From NCBI RefSeq assembly GCF_014838715.1, contig NZ_CP061947.1:5694001-5758000 (forward strand): a stretch of DNA of 64,000 nucleotides, given 5' to 3'. A model generated the notes under the pieces. The model searched no databases, had not been told where the DNA came from, and saw only the letters and a program-made list of their open reading frames with translations. The position numbers and the translations under genes are program-made. The stretch is from Algoriphagus sp. Y33 (GTDB taxonomy: Bacteria > Bacteroidota > Bacteroidia > Cytophagales > Cyclobacteriaceae). This document shows, in pieces, positions 17,470 through 27,643 of this stretch. The stretch's first letter is position 1. Each line of letters begins with the position of its first letter.

Positions 17470-19932
17470 TTATTGGTTGTTCATATCCGCCGCCAGCGCG
17501 GCTATCCCTTTGCTGATAGAGCCATACCTTTTGGCATAGTCCGTCACTTTTACTTTTTCACTTTCCTCCGTGGTATAGGCCAGGTATTCTTCTGGTGACA
17601 CTTCTACCCGGTAAACCTTCGAGAGCATCCCACCAAGGCTGATAAATACTTCTTTGTACTTTTTTGCCGGGTCATTGGCTTTGTTGACGGAAAGCACCAG
17701 TGCCTTTTCTTTATCGGTCAGCCCCAAAAGCTCCTGTACCTGGTCGAATTTGTTCTGGTACTTACTTTGATCAAGCAGGATCTTGCAGTCGCTGTTATTG
17801 ATGATGGCTTGTTTCACCACGGGGGAGGAAATGATATCCTCCACTTCCTGGGTCACCACTATGGCTTCACCGAAGAATTTCCGCACGGTCTTGAACAGGT
17901 ATTTGATGTATTCCGCCATGCCTTCTTTGGCTATGGCTTTCCAGGCTTCTTCTATCAGGATCATTTTGCGCACGCCTTTAAGCTTGCGCATCTTGCTGAT
18001 GAATACTTCCATGATAATGATGGTCACTACCGGGAAGAGAATGGGATGGTCCTTGATATTGTCCAGCTCAAAAACAATGAACCTTTCTTTGAGCAGTTCC
18101 AGGTTTTCAGTGGCGTTGAGCAGGTAGTCAAACTCACCACCTTTATAGTAAGGGCGCAGGACGTAGAGGAAGTTGCTCACGTCAAAATCTTTTTCCTTGA
18201 CCTTATCCCCGGCCAGCACCGGTACGAAATCTTCTTTCAGGAATTCATAGAAACTGTTGAAACAGGGGAATACCGATCCGTCATTGCCCAGCTTTTCATA
18301 GTACAGTTGCAGGGCGTTGGACAGGGCCACGTATTCACTCCGGTTAAAAGTTTCATTGTCTTTTTTCCAGAGCGCCAATAGCAGGGTTTTGATGCTTTCT
18401 TTTTTCTCCGTGTCCAGCCTGTCGCCTTCACCGATGTAAAAGGGGTTGAACCGGATGGGGCTTTGCTCATCATAAGTGAAGTAATACCCGTTCACCATAT
18501 CGCAGAGCCCCTTATAGCTATGTCCGACATCCACCAGTACCACGTGAGTCCCTTGCTCGTAATAGGAGCGGACCATATGGTTGGTGAAAAAGGATTTGCC
18601 GCTGCCCGAAGGCCCGAGTATGAATTTGTTCCGGTTGGTACAGATACCTTTTTTGACGGGTTCATCGGAAATGTCCACATGGACGGGTTTGCCCGTCAGC
18701 CTGTCACCCAGCCTGATACCTGTTGGGCTTAACGAAGAACGGTAGCCGGTTTCCAGGTTCAGGAAACAGGAAGCCTGCTCCACGAAGGTGTCAAAACTGT
18801 CGTTCATGGGGAAGTCGGCGGCATTGCCCGGGATGCCCGCCCAGAATACCTGCGCGGCGCCGACCGTTTCTTCTTTGGCCACCGCATCCATCTGCGCCAA
18901 TGCCGAGCTGACCATGTTTTTTATTTCCTTGAGCCCCTCTTTGTCTTCCGTCCATGCCAGCACGTTAAAATGCGCCTTTACCGGTAGCCGCTGCTCGCTG
19001 ATGGCTTCATTCAGAAAATCATTGGTGGCATCCCTGGCGATGAGGTTTTCCCTGCTGTAGGCTGATAAGGATTGCAGCCTGAGCCTTTTACTTTCCAGTT
19101 GCTGCATGGTTTGCTGCGCATCCCCGATGAAGATATACTGGTTATAGATATGGTTACAGGGGAGCAGTTGCCCCAGCGTGGAGGCGAAGCCTACGCTGAA
19201 CTTGGTTTTGTCGGTACTGTATTTATCATAATTGATGCGGCTGCCGCAGAGTGCGGGTAAATCCCCGGCATCGCCCAGCGTGAACATCCGGCAGTATTTG
19301 TCGCCCACCCGGATGGGATCCCCGAAGCTGATGTCCCGGAGAAACCTGTCGGAACCGGAAGCTGAGAGGCCGCAATATTTTTCTATGATCCCCGCCCTGT
19401 CCTTATGGCTCAAAAGTGCTTCATCGCCCAAACGTTCCAGCCGGGCAAAGCCGCTGTCCTCAAGAATGCGGCGGAACTGCCCGCAGGCATCTAAGAAATC
19501 CTGCACCTTGGCCGGGTTCAATACCTGGCCGGGCACGATACTGCTGCGGAGCAGGTTGGAGAACAGGCTGCTGCCCGTTTTTCTGCCCCCCGGCTTCTTG
19601 GTCAGGAAGATATAACAGCTATGGTCCAGGAAGGGGCGTTCATTAAAGAAACGTTCGCTGCTCCGGGACAGGAAGCTGGTACCTGTGCCGGAAAAGTCAG
19701 GCCGGTAACTGCTGTCTATGAACCAGTCTTGTTTATGAAAGACACTGTGCTTCGGCAATACTTTAACCGCTTTGGCCCAGGCCTGGTGAAAGGCTTCGTA
19801 CTCCCTGTCGCTGAGCGTGAACAACTCCGGCAGCTCCGCTTTATACACTACGGTTACATCTCCCTGCCGGGACAGGATGCAGTCGTGTTCCACTGCCATC
19901 ACGGGTAATATTTCCTCCATCTTCTTTTCCAT
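17470..19932 (-). CDS. traG: Conjugation ATPase TraG (VirB4-like)
   Basis: The 820-residue protein is a VirB4-type ATPase. It has an N-terminal domain (1-400) for contact with the channel, Walker A LGPSGSGKSFF near residues 437-447, VVLVDVGHSY downstream, and Walker B KMILIEEAWKAI near residue 658, followed by FGEAIVVTQEVEDI. In Bacteroidota nomenclature this gene is TraG, which powers pilus/channel assembly at the inner membrane; it is not the VirD4 coupling protein. Length is typical. traF ends 30 bases upstream. All catalytic motifs look intact. Confidence 0.95.
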   Translation of the reverse strand: MEKKMEEILPVMAVEHDCILSRQGDVTVVYKAELPELFTLSDREYEAFHQAWAKAVKVLPKHSVFHKQDWFIDSSYRPDFSGTGTSFLSRSSERFFNERPFLDHSCYIFLTKKPGGRKTGSSLFSNLLRSSIVPGQVLNPAKVQDFLDACGQFRRILEDSGFARLERLGDEALLSHKDRAGIIEKYCGLSASGSDRFLRDISFGDPIRVGDKYCRMFTLGDAGDLPALCGSRINYDKYSTDKTKFSVGFASTLGQLLPCNHIYNQYIFIGDAQQTMQQLESKRLRLQSLSAYSRENLIARDATNDFLNEAISEQRLPVKAHFNVLAWTEDKEGLKEIKNMVSSALAQMDAVAKEETVGAAQVFWAGIPGNAADFPMNDSFDTFVEQASCFLNLETGYRSSLSPTGIRLGDRLTGKPVHVDISDEPVKKGICTNRNKFILGPSGSGKSFFTNHMVRSYYEQGTHVVLVDVGHSYKGLCDMVNGYYFTYDEQSPIRFNPFYIGEGDRLDTEKKESIKTLLLALWKKDNETFNRSEYVALSNALQLYYEKLGNDGSVFPCFNSFYEFLKEDFVPVLAGDKVKEKDFDVSNFLYVLRPYYKGGEFDYLLNATENLELLKERFIVFELDNIKDHPILFPVVTIIIMEVFISKMRKLKGVRKMILIEEAWKAIAKEGMAEYIKYLFKTVRKFFGEAIVVTQEVEDIISSPVVKQAIINNSDCKILLDQSKYQNKFDQVQELLGLTDKEKALVLSVNKANDPAKKYKEVFISLGGMLSKVYRVEVSPEEYLAYTTEESEKVKVTDYAKRYGSISKGIAALAADMNNQ

Positions 19933-19962
19933 TTGCCTCTTTCTGTTGTGTTACCCTGTTTG

Positions 19963-20277
19963 CTATTGCTTCATAAATACTTTCCTGCTGTATACCCGCA
20001 CCGCTTTGGGCACGCTTCTTTTCGCTACCGCCTTCATCATGCCGTGTTCCCCGTATTTGCGGCTCATACTGTAGGTTTTAAGAACGGTTGCCGTACCCAG
20101 TAGCAGGGTGATGCCTAAGCAGATAAACTGGTTCAACCCGGCTATATACATCACCGCGAACAGGATGAGCAGGGCGATTACCCCCGCGCCGAGGTACCAG
20201 ATATACTGTGCCTTCAGGCCCTTGAACTCGATACTCTTGTTGATCCCCTTGTTGATTTTATATATACTGACTGCCAT
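19963..20277 (-). CDS. traF: Conjugative transposon protein TraF
   Basis: The 104-residue protein matches TraF/DUF4133: SIYKINKGINKSIEFKGLKA, two adjacent membrane helices (IWYLGAGVIALLILFAVMYI and FICLGITLLLGTATVL) and a basic tail ending KVFMKQ. It corresponds to VirB3-like small proteins of type IV secretion. It precedes traG directly, as expected. Normally traE would lie just upstream; here a 5.6-kb methylase-helicase gene and a 147-residue gene separate them. Confidence 0.92.
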   Translation of the reverse strand: MAVSIYKINKGINKSIEFKGLKAQYIWYLGAGVIALLILFAVMYIAGLNQFICLGITLLLGTATVLKTYSMSRKYGEHGMMKAVAKRSVPKAVRVYSRKVFMKQ

Positions 20278-20295
20278 AGCTGTTGATTTTTGTCC

Positions 20296-23200
20296 TTATA
20301 TCCCTATGCCTTTTTTGCGCTGGCGAGGGACATGGGCCCCGTTTGTTTCCTGCGCCCCGTTGTTGACCCCGTTGATAACCACCTTTCTGGTATCCGCTGT
20401 AACTACCGGGCTGTAGGTTAGCTCCCGGCTACCCGGCCCTTCCGCCGTGATGACGGCCTTGCCATTCACTGGGGTCATATCTTTTACTTCCTTTGTGGCT
20501 TCTCCATCCGTGAACAGTTCAGGGTGCTCCGCCATCTGCCTTTTCTGGATGTCAAGGGTTATTTCCCTTTCCAGCCTTTCCGCTTCGGCCCTCGCGTTTT
20601 TCAATTCCTCTTCCTGTCCAAATGGTTTGGCTACGATGCGTTGCATCATGCCTATGTCCTGTTCCATTTCTTTGATCTTTTTTTCATACTGGGCCGTCAA
20701 TGTCCCCACACGGTCTATGGCATTAATAAAGTACCTGGCAGCCAGTTTGGGATTGTCCACGTTTACATGCCCCTGGTTATAGGTGTATTTGATAGCGGAT
20801 CCCGGACGTTCCGCATAAAAGGTATTGTACCGGCGGGTGTTGAGGGAACCTTCATCCAGGAGGCTTTCATGGTTGGCTTTGATAAAGAGTTCAAATCCAT
20901 ACAGGGACCCTATTTTCTTCATGCCGGCCCCGTCTTCCGTGACGGGTTTCCAGTGCAGGTACAGTTTGATCAGTTGTTTGCCTATCGTTTCCGGGTCATT
21001 GCCTGTTATTCCATCCAGTTGGATGGGGTTGGCCTTGCTGCCGTCTTTTTCAAAGCGCAGTACGGAAGTATATGCCTGCTTGTCTTCCCGGAGTATAGCC
21101 AGAGTTCGTTCTGCGTTGCCCCGTTCCGTTTCCAGGTTGTCCAGGTCGTATTTACTGCGGGTGGTTTCTTTCACATGCGCGTGTTTCAGGCTTTCCAGCA
21201 CGGCTATCTTTTTGTCCAGCTTGGATTTTTCCAGCAAGCTGGTATCCCCGGAAAGGATGGCGATGTATTCGGAAAAATTCATCCCGCTCTTTTCATCAAT
21301 CGCCCCTTCGTCAATACTGCGGACATTCAGCTCGTTGTTCTTCATCTGGGAGATAAAGAGCTGTTTGTTTTTCAGCAGGTTGAACTTGTAATTGTCCAAT
21401 GACTGCTCCACGGCGTAGATAAAGTTCTTCACCTTATTCCCGTACTGTTCTTTGGCGACCCTGTTGCCCTGCCTGGCGCCCCGCCCGTTGCGCTGGTCGA
21501 GTTCAGATGGTTTCCAGGGTATATCGAGGTGGTGCATGGCTAACATGCGCTCCTGTACATTCAGCCCCGTCCCCGCCTTTTCGGTACTGCCGAGCAGGAT
21601 ACGCACCTGGCCTTTATTCATTTTCCCGTAGAGTTCCGGTTTACGCTTATCGCTCCAGTCATGGATAAAGCTGATCTCGTGGGCCGGGATACCATAATCC
21701 CGGGTTAGTTTGGTTTTTAATGCGTCATAGACATTAAAACCCTTACCGTTAGGTGTACCGATATCCGAGAAAACCAGTTGTGTTCCTTTATGCGGGCTGC
21801 TTTCAAAATAGATCTTAGCCACGTTCCGGGCGCAGACATTCACTTTACTTCCGGGATGGTCAGCGTAGTTTTCATCCACTAACCGCATATCCACCGCCAT
21901 CTTTTTAGCGTAATTGGTGGCGATAAGCATTTTCGCCTTGTCTTCTGAATCTGACAGCGGGGCCCTGCCCAATAAAGTGCCGTCACCTGTTTTGGCGAAC
22001 TCCATCAGTTTACGGATAAAGTCGGCCTGGTCAGGGGTAGGTGGGATATTGACCAGTTCTTCATCAATGGCCGGTTTGTCTAATTGTATATGGGCGGCGG
22101 TTTTATAGTCAGTGATCTCGTTATAGAAAAGAGCCAGCTCAGGCACTTTGATAAAGTGGCGGAACCGCTCTTTGGCGATGATCTCATTGGTGATGGAAAA
22201 TTCAAAATCAGTCGTCTTCTTTGCGAACACAGCCGCCCAGCCGTCAAAATTCTCAATACGCTGCCGCTCCATTTCTTTCGGCCTCAGGTATTTGAAGATG
22301 AGGTAGAGTTCGGTCAGGGAATTGGAAATAGGGGTGCCGGACAAGAAGGTGGCGCAAAGGTCTGAATCAAACCGGTCCTGTAGGGTGCGGACAGCGAAAA
22401 GCAGGTTCAGTGCTTTCTGGCTGCCTTCGGTATTGCCCAGCCCCGCTACACGGTTGTGCCTGGTGGTAAAGCCCAGGTTCTTGAACTTATGGCTTTCATC
22501 AATAAAAAGGTGGTCCACACCCATCTGCCGGAAATCTATCCCTTCATCTTTTTTATCCGCTATCTTTTGTTCTATGGCGCGTAAACTGTTCTCCAGGTTC
22601 TTCTTGCGTATCTCCAGCCCTTTGAGCATTTTTTTGGAGATGTTATGACCCAGGCCCCGCAGCGTATCCAGGTCGCGCTCTACATTATCCAGTTCATTTT
22701 GAAAGATCTCTCTTTGTATATCTTTTGACTGCGGGATCTTACCGAACTGGTCATGGGTCAGGATGATGCAGTCCCAGTTGTTGTTTTTGATCTCGTGGAA
22801 TAACCGGAGCCTTTTGGCAGGTGTGAAATCATTTTCCCCGGGTGAAAGTACCCTGGCTTTTGGGTAGGCTTTTCGGTAGGTCTCCGCTATCTGGTTGACA
22901 TTGGCTTTAAGCGCCAGTATCATGGGTTTGTGGGCTATGCCCAGCCTTTTCATTTCACGGGAGGCTACTACCATGGTCAGGGTTTTACCCAGACCGACTT
23001 CATGGTCAATAAGGCCGCCCCTGTTCTGTATGATGCGCCAGGCGGAGTTTTTCTGGGAACTGTACAGGTCTGAGATACCCAGGGCTTTTTTGTCCAGCCC
23101 CGGGAAACTTAAATGGCCGCCGTCAAATTCCCGGAGGCGGTAGCAGTTGAAGGTATCATTGTACAGCTGCTCTAATTTGTTTTTTTCTTCCGCGGGCAAT

Positions 23201-25905
23201 TCCCGGAGCCAATCCACGAACCCCTTGCGGAGGCTTTCTATTTTCTGGTGCGCCAGTTGGGTAGCCTCATTGTCCGGGCGGCGGATCTTTTTGTCACCGA
23301 TCTCCACTTCATAGGTGAAATACGGGGCGGTGTTTTCCAGGGCATGTTCCACCAGTGTAGCGGCATACATATTCCTGCCGCTTTTGGGCCTGATGGCGTA
23401 TTCTTCATAGGTCTTGGGGTTGCCGCCTTCAAAATCGACTTTGAAGCTGTCTATAGAGGGGAAATAGGCGACACTGTTATCCAGTTCAAAGACTTCTTTC
23501 AGATAGCTGCTGTAATGCTCAGTAGGTATCCATCTTTCCCCAAGGTTGAAATCCAGCAGTTCAAAAGGGATACGCTCCGGCTGCGCATGTTCCAACGCGG
23601 CTACGCTTTTGATGAAATAAGGGTTGTCCGGCTGTTGCCGTGTGATCTTACTGGCCGCTTCCAGTTTTTCCACTACGTTGCCGCTTAAAAACTGGTCGGT
23701 GGTCTCCCAGCTGTTGCTGACAGGGTTCAGGTAAATATGGTGTTCCAGCCCGGAGAGCAATTCAAATTCTTCCTGCCCCGTCATACGCTGCATATAAGGA
23801 AGGTCCACCACGCCTTTGTCATTGAGGCAGCGTGCCAGGGCTTCCACTGGATTATCCGTGGTAAAGGTTTCAGTGCTTTGTGCTAATGATTGCTGCAGCA
23901 CATCAGCCTTCACGAACCGCTCCCCCTCTCTTCGTTCCAGGGAGGCGAGCATGGAAAACCCATAGGCGCCGTCTTCGGTAATGCGCAGGCTGTTATTGGG
24001 TTGGTTAAAGAGGCCATATACCGATACAAACCTGTCATACAACTCATTGAGCTTTGCCCGCTCAGATGCTTCATCCCCGCTTTCTCCCGTAGTCAACCTC
24101 AGATAGCAGTCCCTTATTTCCGTGTACCGCCTGTAAAAATCTATATCCTCCTGGCGGGGAAGTTCTGTAAAAGTACCGGTGCGGTTTTCTTCGTCCATTT
24201 CGGATAGCAAACCCACTTTGCCATGCCGTACCATCAGCATATTGTCCTTATGGAAACTACCCAGACCCTTTAAGGGATACTGTTCCAATTGCGCCAGCCC
24301 GAAGGCCGCTTTCAGGCTTTCGTCCCCCCGGTAGATATAGTCATAGCCGAACTGTTGCAGCGCATGGGCTATATCCGCCAGTTCCTTTTTCAACCCTTGT
24401 GCATCCAGCCATACAGGGGGACAGGTGATCTCTTTGAGATTGGAATGCAGTTGATATGCATACTTTCCCGAACCGTTTTCCTGGGCGGTGATCAATACGA
24501 TACTTTCATGTTCCGGCCTTGCTGTAGTGGAAATGGTACTGATGAGCCTGATGGATTGCGGCTGCACTTTCCGCTCATCAGCTTCGCTGATATAAGCCAT
24601 CGCCCTTCCCGTGTTTTCAGCCGGGGCGGCATCAAACAAACCCAGTTGTACCCTGGTATGGGTGGGACGGGATGGCGGCACAGGCAGCAAGGTCAGTTTT
24701 TTATGTTCATTACGGGCTTCTAAAGCCAGGCCGATATACAGGTTTTGAAAAGCTTCCCGGTTAAGATCATGCTGTAGCCGGATGGACAGCTCGTTGGCGA
24801 TGGGTATGCCTGTTTCGTTGATATCCCCTTCCTGCCTGACTACCTGGGTAGCTTGCCCGTATTGGTTGGTGCCCGGCCTTACTACATTGCCTGTGATAAA
24901 ATCATGTTCCCGAAGGGCTACCAGGCTGTTGATGGTATAACGTCCGTATTCGTTGCTCCTTTCCTGTGTCTCCAGCAGGAAACGCTCATTGGAGGATAAG
25001 GATTGTTTGGACGTGTTTTTCTGAACGACCAGCAAATGGCTGGGGGCTTCCGTTCCGCCCGTATCACTCATCAGGTTGTCCGGTAAAACATGCAGGCTGA
25101 TGAAATCGGAATTACCGAACAGGTATTCCCTGGCTTCTTTGTTGGACGGGCTGTTCAGGAACGCGCTGGTGGTGATATAGGCCATAATACCGCCTTCACC
25201 GAGTTTGTCCAGCCCTTTGGCGAAAAAATAATTATGGATCTTGCCTGAAATGGCTTTGTCCGGGTAACCCGGGTCATAGACAGAAAAATTACCAAAGGGG
25301 ATATTACTGACTACCAGGTCATAGTTGCCGTTTTCGGATGCAGGTGTCTGTTCCAGCCCGCAGATATGTACGTTAACCGGCACCTCGCTTCCGCTGTTCA
25401 AGGCCTGAAGTACCTTACCTGTTAGAATATCTTTTTCTACGGCGGTTACCTGTTGCAGCTCCGGGAATGTTTTTACGGCTTCGGTAATGAATATACCCGC
25501 ACCTGCGGACGGTTCGTAGATCCTCTGGGGATGGATGCCGTTTTCTTTCAGGGTATTGTACAGGGTTTTCGGAATGACGGGGGGCGTATAAAAAGCGGAT
25601 AGTACACTTTCCTTCAGGGAGGCTATTACTTTTCTATATTCCTGTTCTGAAAAATGTTCCCGCAACAGGCGGTGCAGCTCCATCATGGGGGAATGCAGAC
25701 GCAAATCGGCTTCGGTAGCCCCGATGGCTATCCATTCCTCCTTGCTGCATTCCGGGTACAGTATGGCTTTGATGCCGCCAAATCCCGCATAGGCGCTGAG
25801 CAAAGTCTTATCGGCTTCATTCAGCTTTTCGCCCGGCTGATGCCCAAGGGCGATGCGTATGGCCGCTATGTTGCCATTCAGTTTATGTAATGCATTGTAT
25901 CCCAT
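20296..25905 (-). CDS. Giant DNA methylase-helicase (DarB-like), basic KKGI tail
   Basis: The 1869-residue protein joins an N-terminal N6-adenine methylase ([10 protein letters not shown] near 130, SAM binding; NIPFGNF near 201, catalytic NPPF variant) to a SNF2/DEAD-type helicase: HEVGLGKT near 968, FIDESHK near 1135, and [12 protein letters not shown] near 1472 with the arginine fingers. Coiled coils follow (about 1530-1620, 1740-1790), and the end is [10 protein letters not shown]. The layout recalls phage P1 DarB, which protects injected DNA from restriction. An anti-restriction role for transferred DNA is inferred. Its place inside the tra operon, between traE and traF, is unusual to me. 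All helicase motifs seem intact, so it is likely active. Confidence 0.85.
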   Translation of the reverse strand: MGYNALHKLNGNIAAIRIALGHQPGEKLNEADKTLLSAYAGFGGIKAILYPECSKEEWIAIGATEADLRLHSPMMELHRLLREHFSEQEYRKVIASLKESVLSAFYTPPVIPKTLYNTLKENGIHPQRIYEPSAGAGIFITEAVKTFPELQQVTAVEKDILTGKVLQALNSGSEVPVNVHICGLEQTPASENGNYDLVVSNIPFGNFSVYDPGYPDKAISGKIHNYFFAKGLDKLGEGGIMAYITTSAFLNSPSNKEAREYLFGNSDFISLHVLPDNLMSDTGGTEAPSHLLVVQKNTSKQSLSSNERFLLETQERSNEYGRYTINSLVALREHDFITGNVVRPGTNQYGQATQVVRQEGDINETGIPIANELSIRLQHDLNREAFQNLYIGLALEARNEHKKLTLLPVPPSRPTHTRVQLGLFDAAPAENTGRAMAYISEADERKVQPQSIRLISTISTTARPEHESIVLITAQENGSGKYAYQLHSNLKEITCPPVWLDAQGLKKELADIAHALQQFGYDYIYRGDESLKAAFGLAQLEQYPLKGLGSFHKDNMLMVRHGKVGLLSEMDEENRTGTFTELPRQEDIDFYRRYTEIRDCYLRLTTGESGDEASERAKLNELYDRFVSVYGLFNQPNNSLRITEDGAYGFSMLASLERREGERFVKADVLQQSLAQSTETFTTDNPVEALARCLNDKGVVDLPYMQRMTGQEEFELLSGLEHHIYLNPVSNSWETTDQFLSGNVVEKLEAASKITRQQPDNPYFIKSVAALEHAQPERIPFELLDFNLGERWIPTEHYSSYLKEVFELDNSVAYFPSIDSFKVDFEGGNPKTYEEYAIRPKSGRNMYAATLVEHALENTAPYFTYEVEIGDKKIRRPDNEATQLAHQKIESLRKGFVDWLRELPAEEKNKLEQLYNDTFNCYRLREFDGGHLSFPGLDKKALGISDLYSSQKNSAWRIIQNRGGLIDHEVGLGKTLTMVVASREMKRLGIAHKPMILALKANVNQIAETYRKAYPKARVLSPGENDFTPAKRLRLFHEIKNNNWDCIILTHDQFGKIPQSKDIQREIFQNELDNVERDLDTLRGLGHNISKKMLKGLEIRKKNLENSLRAIEQKIADKKDEGIDFRQMGVDHLFIDESHKFKNLGFTTRHNRVAGLGNTEGSQKALNLLFAVRTLQDRFDSDLCATFLSGTPISNSLTELYLIFKYLRPKEMERQRIENFDGWAAVFAKKTTDFEFSITNEIIAKERFRHFIKVPELALFYNEITDYKTAAHIQLDKPAIDEELVNIPPTPDQADFIRKLMEFAKTGDGTLLGRAPLSDSEDKAKMLIATNYAKKMAVDMRLVDENYADHPGSKVNVCARNVAKIYFESSPHKGTQLVFSDIGTPNGKGFNVYDALKTKLTRDYGIPAHEISFIHDWSDKRKPELYGKMNKGQVRILLGSTEKAGTGLNVQERMLAMHHLDIPWKPSELDQRNGRGARQGNRVAKEQYGNKVKNFIYAVEQSLDNYKFNLLKNKQLFISQMKNNELNVRSIDEGAIDEKSGMNFSEYIAILSGDTSLLEKSKLDKKIAVLESLKHAHVKETTRSKYDLDNLETERGNAERTLAILREDKQAYTSVLRFEKDGSKANPIQLDGITGNDPETIGKQLIKLYLHWKPVTEDGAGMKKIGSLYGFELFIKANHESLLDEGSLNTRRYNTFYAERPGSAIKYTYNQGHVNVDNPKLAARYFINAIDRVGTLTAQYEKKIKEMEQDIGMMQRIVAKPFGQEEELKNARAEAERLEREITLDIQKRQMAEHPELFTDGEATKEVKDMTPVNGKAVITAEGPGSRELTYSPVVTADTRKVVINGVNNGAQETNGAHVPRQRKKGIGI

Positions 25906-25961
25906 TCTTCACTTTCCTTTCCGCACACAATTCACTATTTCAACCACTATCGTGGTTTGCC

Positions 25962-26405
25962 TTAACCTGTGCCTTTGTTCTCCAGGTAGGTACTGACCGT
26001 CCCGATGATGATGTATCTCAGGTGCCTGCTGTTTTCATTAGCTTCGCTGAACCCAAATTCATCAAAATAGGGGGCGCAGGCCCTGGTCATGTTCACCACT
26101 TCATAGGTAAGCACCCCCATATCCCTTAAGCGTTCATAATCCTCTTCAAACTCTTCTTCCAAAACACCCATCACGTAGTTGTACCTGGAAGGGCGCAGCG
26201 AAGCGGTCATTTCCCGCAGGCAGGTTTCCTCGATGATATAGCCCGGTTTACCATCCCCGAGCAGTTGTTCCAGTAATGGTTGGACCGAGGACACCTGTTG
26301 GTCCAGGTATTGGGTCAGACCCCTTCGGTCCTGCAGCTCCAGGAACAGGTCCATATTATTCTCTGCCAGGTAAGCCCTCAGTTTAGATTTCAGCGATTCT
26401 TTCAT
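25962..26405 (-). CDS. Hypothetical helical protein between traE and the methylase-helicase
   Basis: From the ATG at 26405 the product has 147 residues, MKESLKSKLRAYLAENNMD at the start. It is soluble, acidic and helical, with YNYVMGVLEEEFEEDYERLR in the middle and FGFSEANENSRHLRYIIIG near the end. No known domain is recognised. A longer frame up to 26492 overlaps the end of traE and has no sensible start, so it is rejected. It lies 32 bases after traE and 56 bases before the giant methylase-helicase, and could be its partner or regulator. Confidence 0.6.
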   Translation of the reverse strand: MKESLKSKLRAYLAENNMDLFLELQDRRGLTQYLDQQVSSVQPLLEQLLGDGKPGYIIEETCLREMTASLRPSRYNYVMGVLEEEFEEDYERLRDMGVLTYEVVNMTRACAPYFDEFGFSEANENSRHLRYIIIGTVSTYLENKGTG

Positions 26406-26437
26406 TGTTAATCGTCTTTGGTAACGGCTCAAATGTA

Positions 26438-26767
26438 CTAAACCCCAAAGAATGACTGGATTACGGTTGCTACTACGACTAAGAATACGCAACTGCCAAA
26501 CCAGGCCGCCGCCACTTTGCCGGTGTCCGGGTCACCAGCATTCCATTTCTGGTAGACTTTGACTGCGCCAATAAGTCCCAGCAAGGCACCTACTGCATAC
26601 ATCAGGTTGGTGCCGGCAGCGAAGTAGCTCCTGACCTGCCTGTTAGCTTCGTTGATGCCGGCGATGCCGTCCTGTGCCATTGCCTGAATTGTAAACAGCC
26701 CGAGTATCATTGAGCCAATGGCAGCTTTCAGTTTGGTTCTTGAAATGTACTGTTGTCTCTTTTTCAT
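26438..26767 (-). CDS. traE: Conjugative transposon protein TraE
   Basis: The 109-residue protein matches TraE/DUF4134: a signal peptide (GSMILGLFTIQAMAQ), GIAGINEANRQVRSYF, a membrane helix LMYAVGALLGLIGAVKVYQKW, GDPDTGKVAAAWFGSCVFL and a final helix. It is the VirB2-like pilin candidate of this class. A pair of strong hairpins lies in its 135-base leader. It is the first of the recognised tra genes on the operon, preceded only by the 144-residue membrane protein gene. Confidence 0.92.
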   Translation of the reverse strand: MKKRQQYISRTKLKAAIGSMILGLFTIQAMAQDGIAGINEANRQVRSYFAAGTNLMYAVGALLGLIGAVKVYQKWNAGDPDTGKVAAAWFGSCVFLVVVATVIQSFFGV

Positions 26768-26806
26768 GTTCTTTAATATTTGGTTTGTTCAATAGTCCTT
26801 TTAAAA

Positions 26807-26902
26807 CTCCCGGTATTCCCCATCCCTTACGGGGGATAAGGAACCCGGGAGGTGGCTGCCCAGGTCCTTTCACACCTGTCTTTCCTCACATCCCGGGCAG
26901 CC
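26807..26902 (-). promoter_or_regulatory. Twin hairpins in the traE leader
   Basis: Read on the minus strand, GGCTGCCCGGG (26902-26892) pairs with CCTGGGCAGCC (26864-26854) starting at the base after the upstream stop codon: an 11-bp stem with one G-U. Then CTCCCGG (26851-26845) pairs with CCGGGAG (26813-26807), enclosing a second helix of TATCCCCC with GGGGAATA. No T-run follows either. They could slow or attenuate transcription into tra, protect mRNA ends, or hide a regulatory site. Confidence 0.55.
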
Positions 26903-27337
26903 TTATTGCCGGAGCAGTGTCCTCCATTCCTCTTCCAGTTCCTCTTCACTGAACACCGCTCCGCACAGCTCTTCGGCATGTGTGATAATGAAATTGGTAA
27001 CGGCAACCCGGTAGGCGGGCTCCCGAAGCCCGGTATAGCTGGACAGTACAGGCCGCATCTGCTCTAATAGCATAGCCTTACCTGCCCCTTTCCCCGCCCT
27101 CCCGAGGATGCCGTGTAATTCCGCAACCACTGCCTCCAGCTCTTCAAAGGGATCTTTCTCCCTGGCAGCCGTCTCCTGTTCTGCTTCCCTTTTCCCTTCC
27201 AATGGCTGCCTGAACCTGCCGGAGAGCAGGGCGCGGATTTCTTTCCTGTAATACATGACCGCTATCACCGTGTAGTAAACCGTAGCCAGTATCCCGACTG
27301 CGGCGAAGTATTCTTTCCAGGTTATTCCTTCCAACAT
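26903..27337 (-). CDS. Membrane-anchored protein at the head of the tra operon
   Basis: The 144-residue product starts MLEGITWKEYFAAVGILAT with one membrane helix (about 8-28), a basic stop-transfer YYRKEIRALLSGR, a Glu/Lys-rich linker and a helical C-terminal domain ending EEEWRTLLRQ. It heads the leftward operon just upstream of traE. Similar small membrane proteins are found in this place in Bacteroidota elements and may correspond to traD or a neighbouring gene, but I cannot assign it. It is presumably cytosolic beyond the helix. Confidence 0.6.
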   Translation of the reverse strand: MLEGITWKEYFAAVGILATVYYTVIAVMYYRKEIRALLSGRFRQPLEGKREAEQETAAREKDPFEELEAVVAELHGILGRAGKGAGKAMLLEQMRPVLSSYTGLREPAYRVAVTNFIITHAEELCGAVFSEEELEEEWRTLLRQ

Positions 27338-27643
27338 GACATTTGTGTTTAGATTGAAAAGGCTATTTGTGCCTTATTGACAAAAGCAAATGTGGGGTGG
27401 TTTGGAAGGTGTTTTTTACACCGCCATGGTAGCTACCAAAAAAAAATAAATTATTTGATCCATGTTTGTTTAATCTATATGGATATATGGTAATCTCTTC
27501 TACTTCCTCTGATCCTTATTTTTCGTGGATAATCTTTGTTGCCATTTCATGTTCTAAGGGTCAATTTTATCAATAATAATATTTTATAACAAATTTGTTA
27601 GATTGTACTAACTTATTACTTTTGTTAATCTAATATTTTTATT
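27338..27643. other. Intergenic region between tra operon and metal cargo
   Basis: This 306-base, A+T-rich stretch separates divergent transcription units and marks the visible change from the G+C-richer transfer region to the cargo. On the plus strand its right end holds a good promoter with a palindrome. On the minus strand a weaker candidate for the tra operon is TTTG (27390-27387) with TAGCCTTT (27365-27358), 21 bases apart and two mismatches from consensus. I see no gene, tRNA or insertion-sequence end. Confidence 0.5.
27587..27624 (+). promoter_or_regulatory. Promoter with overlapping 14-bp palindrome ahead of the cargo
   Basis: TTTG (27594-27597) and TACTTTTG (27617-27624) are 19 bases apart, an exact match to Bacteroidota -33 and -7 boxes. 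The perfect palindrome TAACAAATTTGTTA (27587-27600) covers the -33 box, so a dimeric protein bound there would block the promoter. A smaller repeat GTTAG/CTAAC follows between the boxes. The di-heme oxidoreductase start codon is 19 bases downstream of the -7 box. Confidence 0.65.

Noticed and set aside
17767..18381. Open plus-strand frame of 204 codons opposite traG
   Set aside because: It lies wholly antisense to the conserved ATPase domain of TraG, whose motifs are intact; the product has no domain and is His/Phe-rich as expected from the reverse frame of a conserved gene.
17470..19932. TraG as a VirD4-type coupling protein
   Set aside because: The size, N-terminal domain and motif spacing match VirB4-like TraG of Bacteroidota elements; the name overlap with F-plasmid/RP4 TraG is misleading.
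20524..21402. Plus-strand frame of 292 codons inside the methylase-helicase gene
   Set aside because: Antisense to a conserved helicase gene, without a promoter or recognisable motif; long reverse frames are common in this G+C-richer region.
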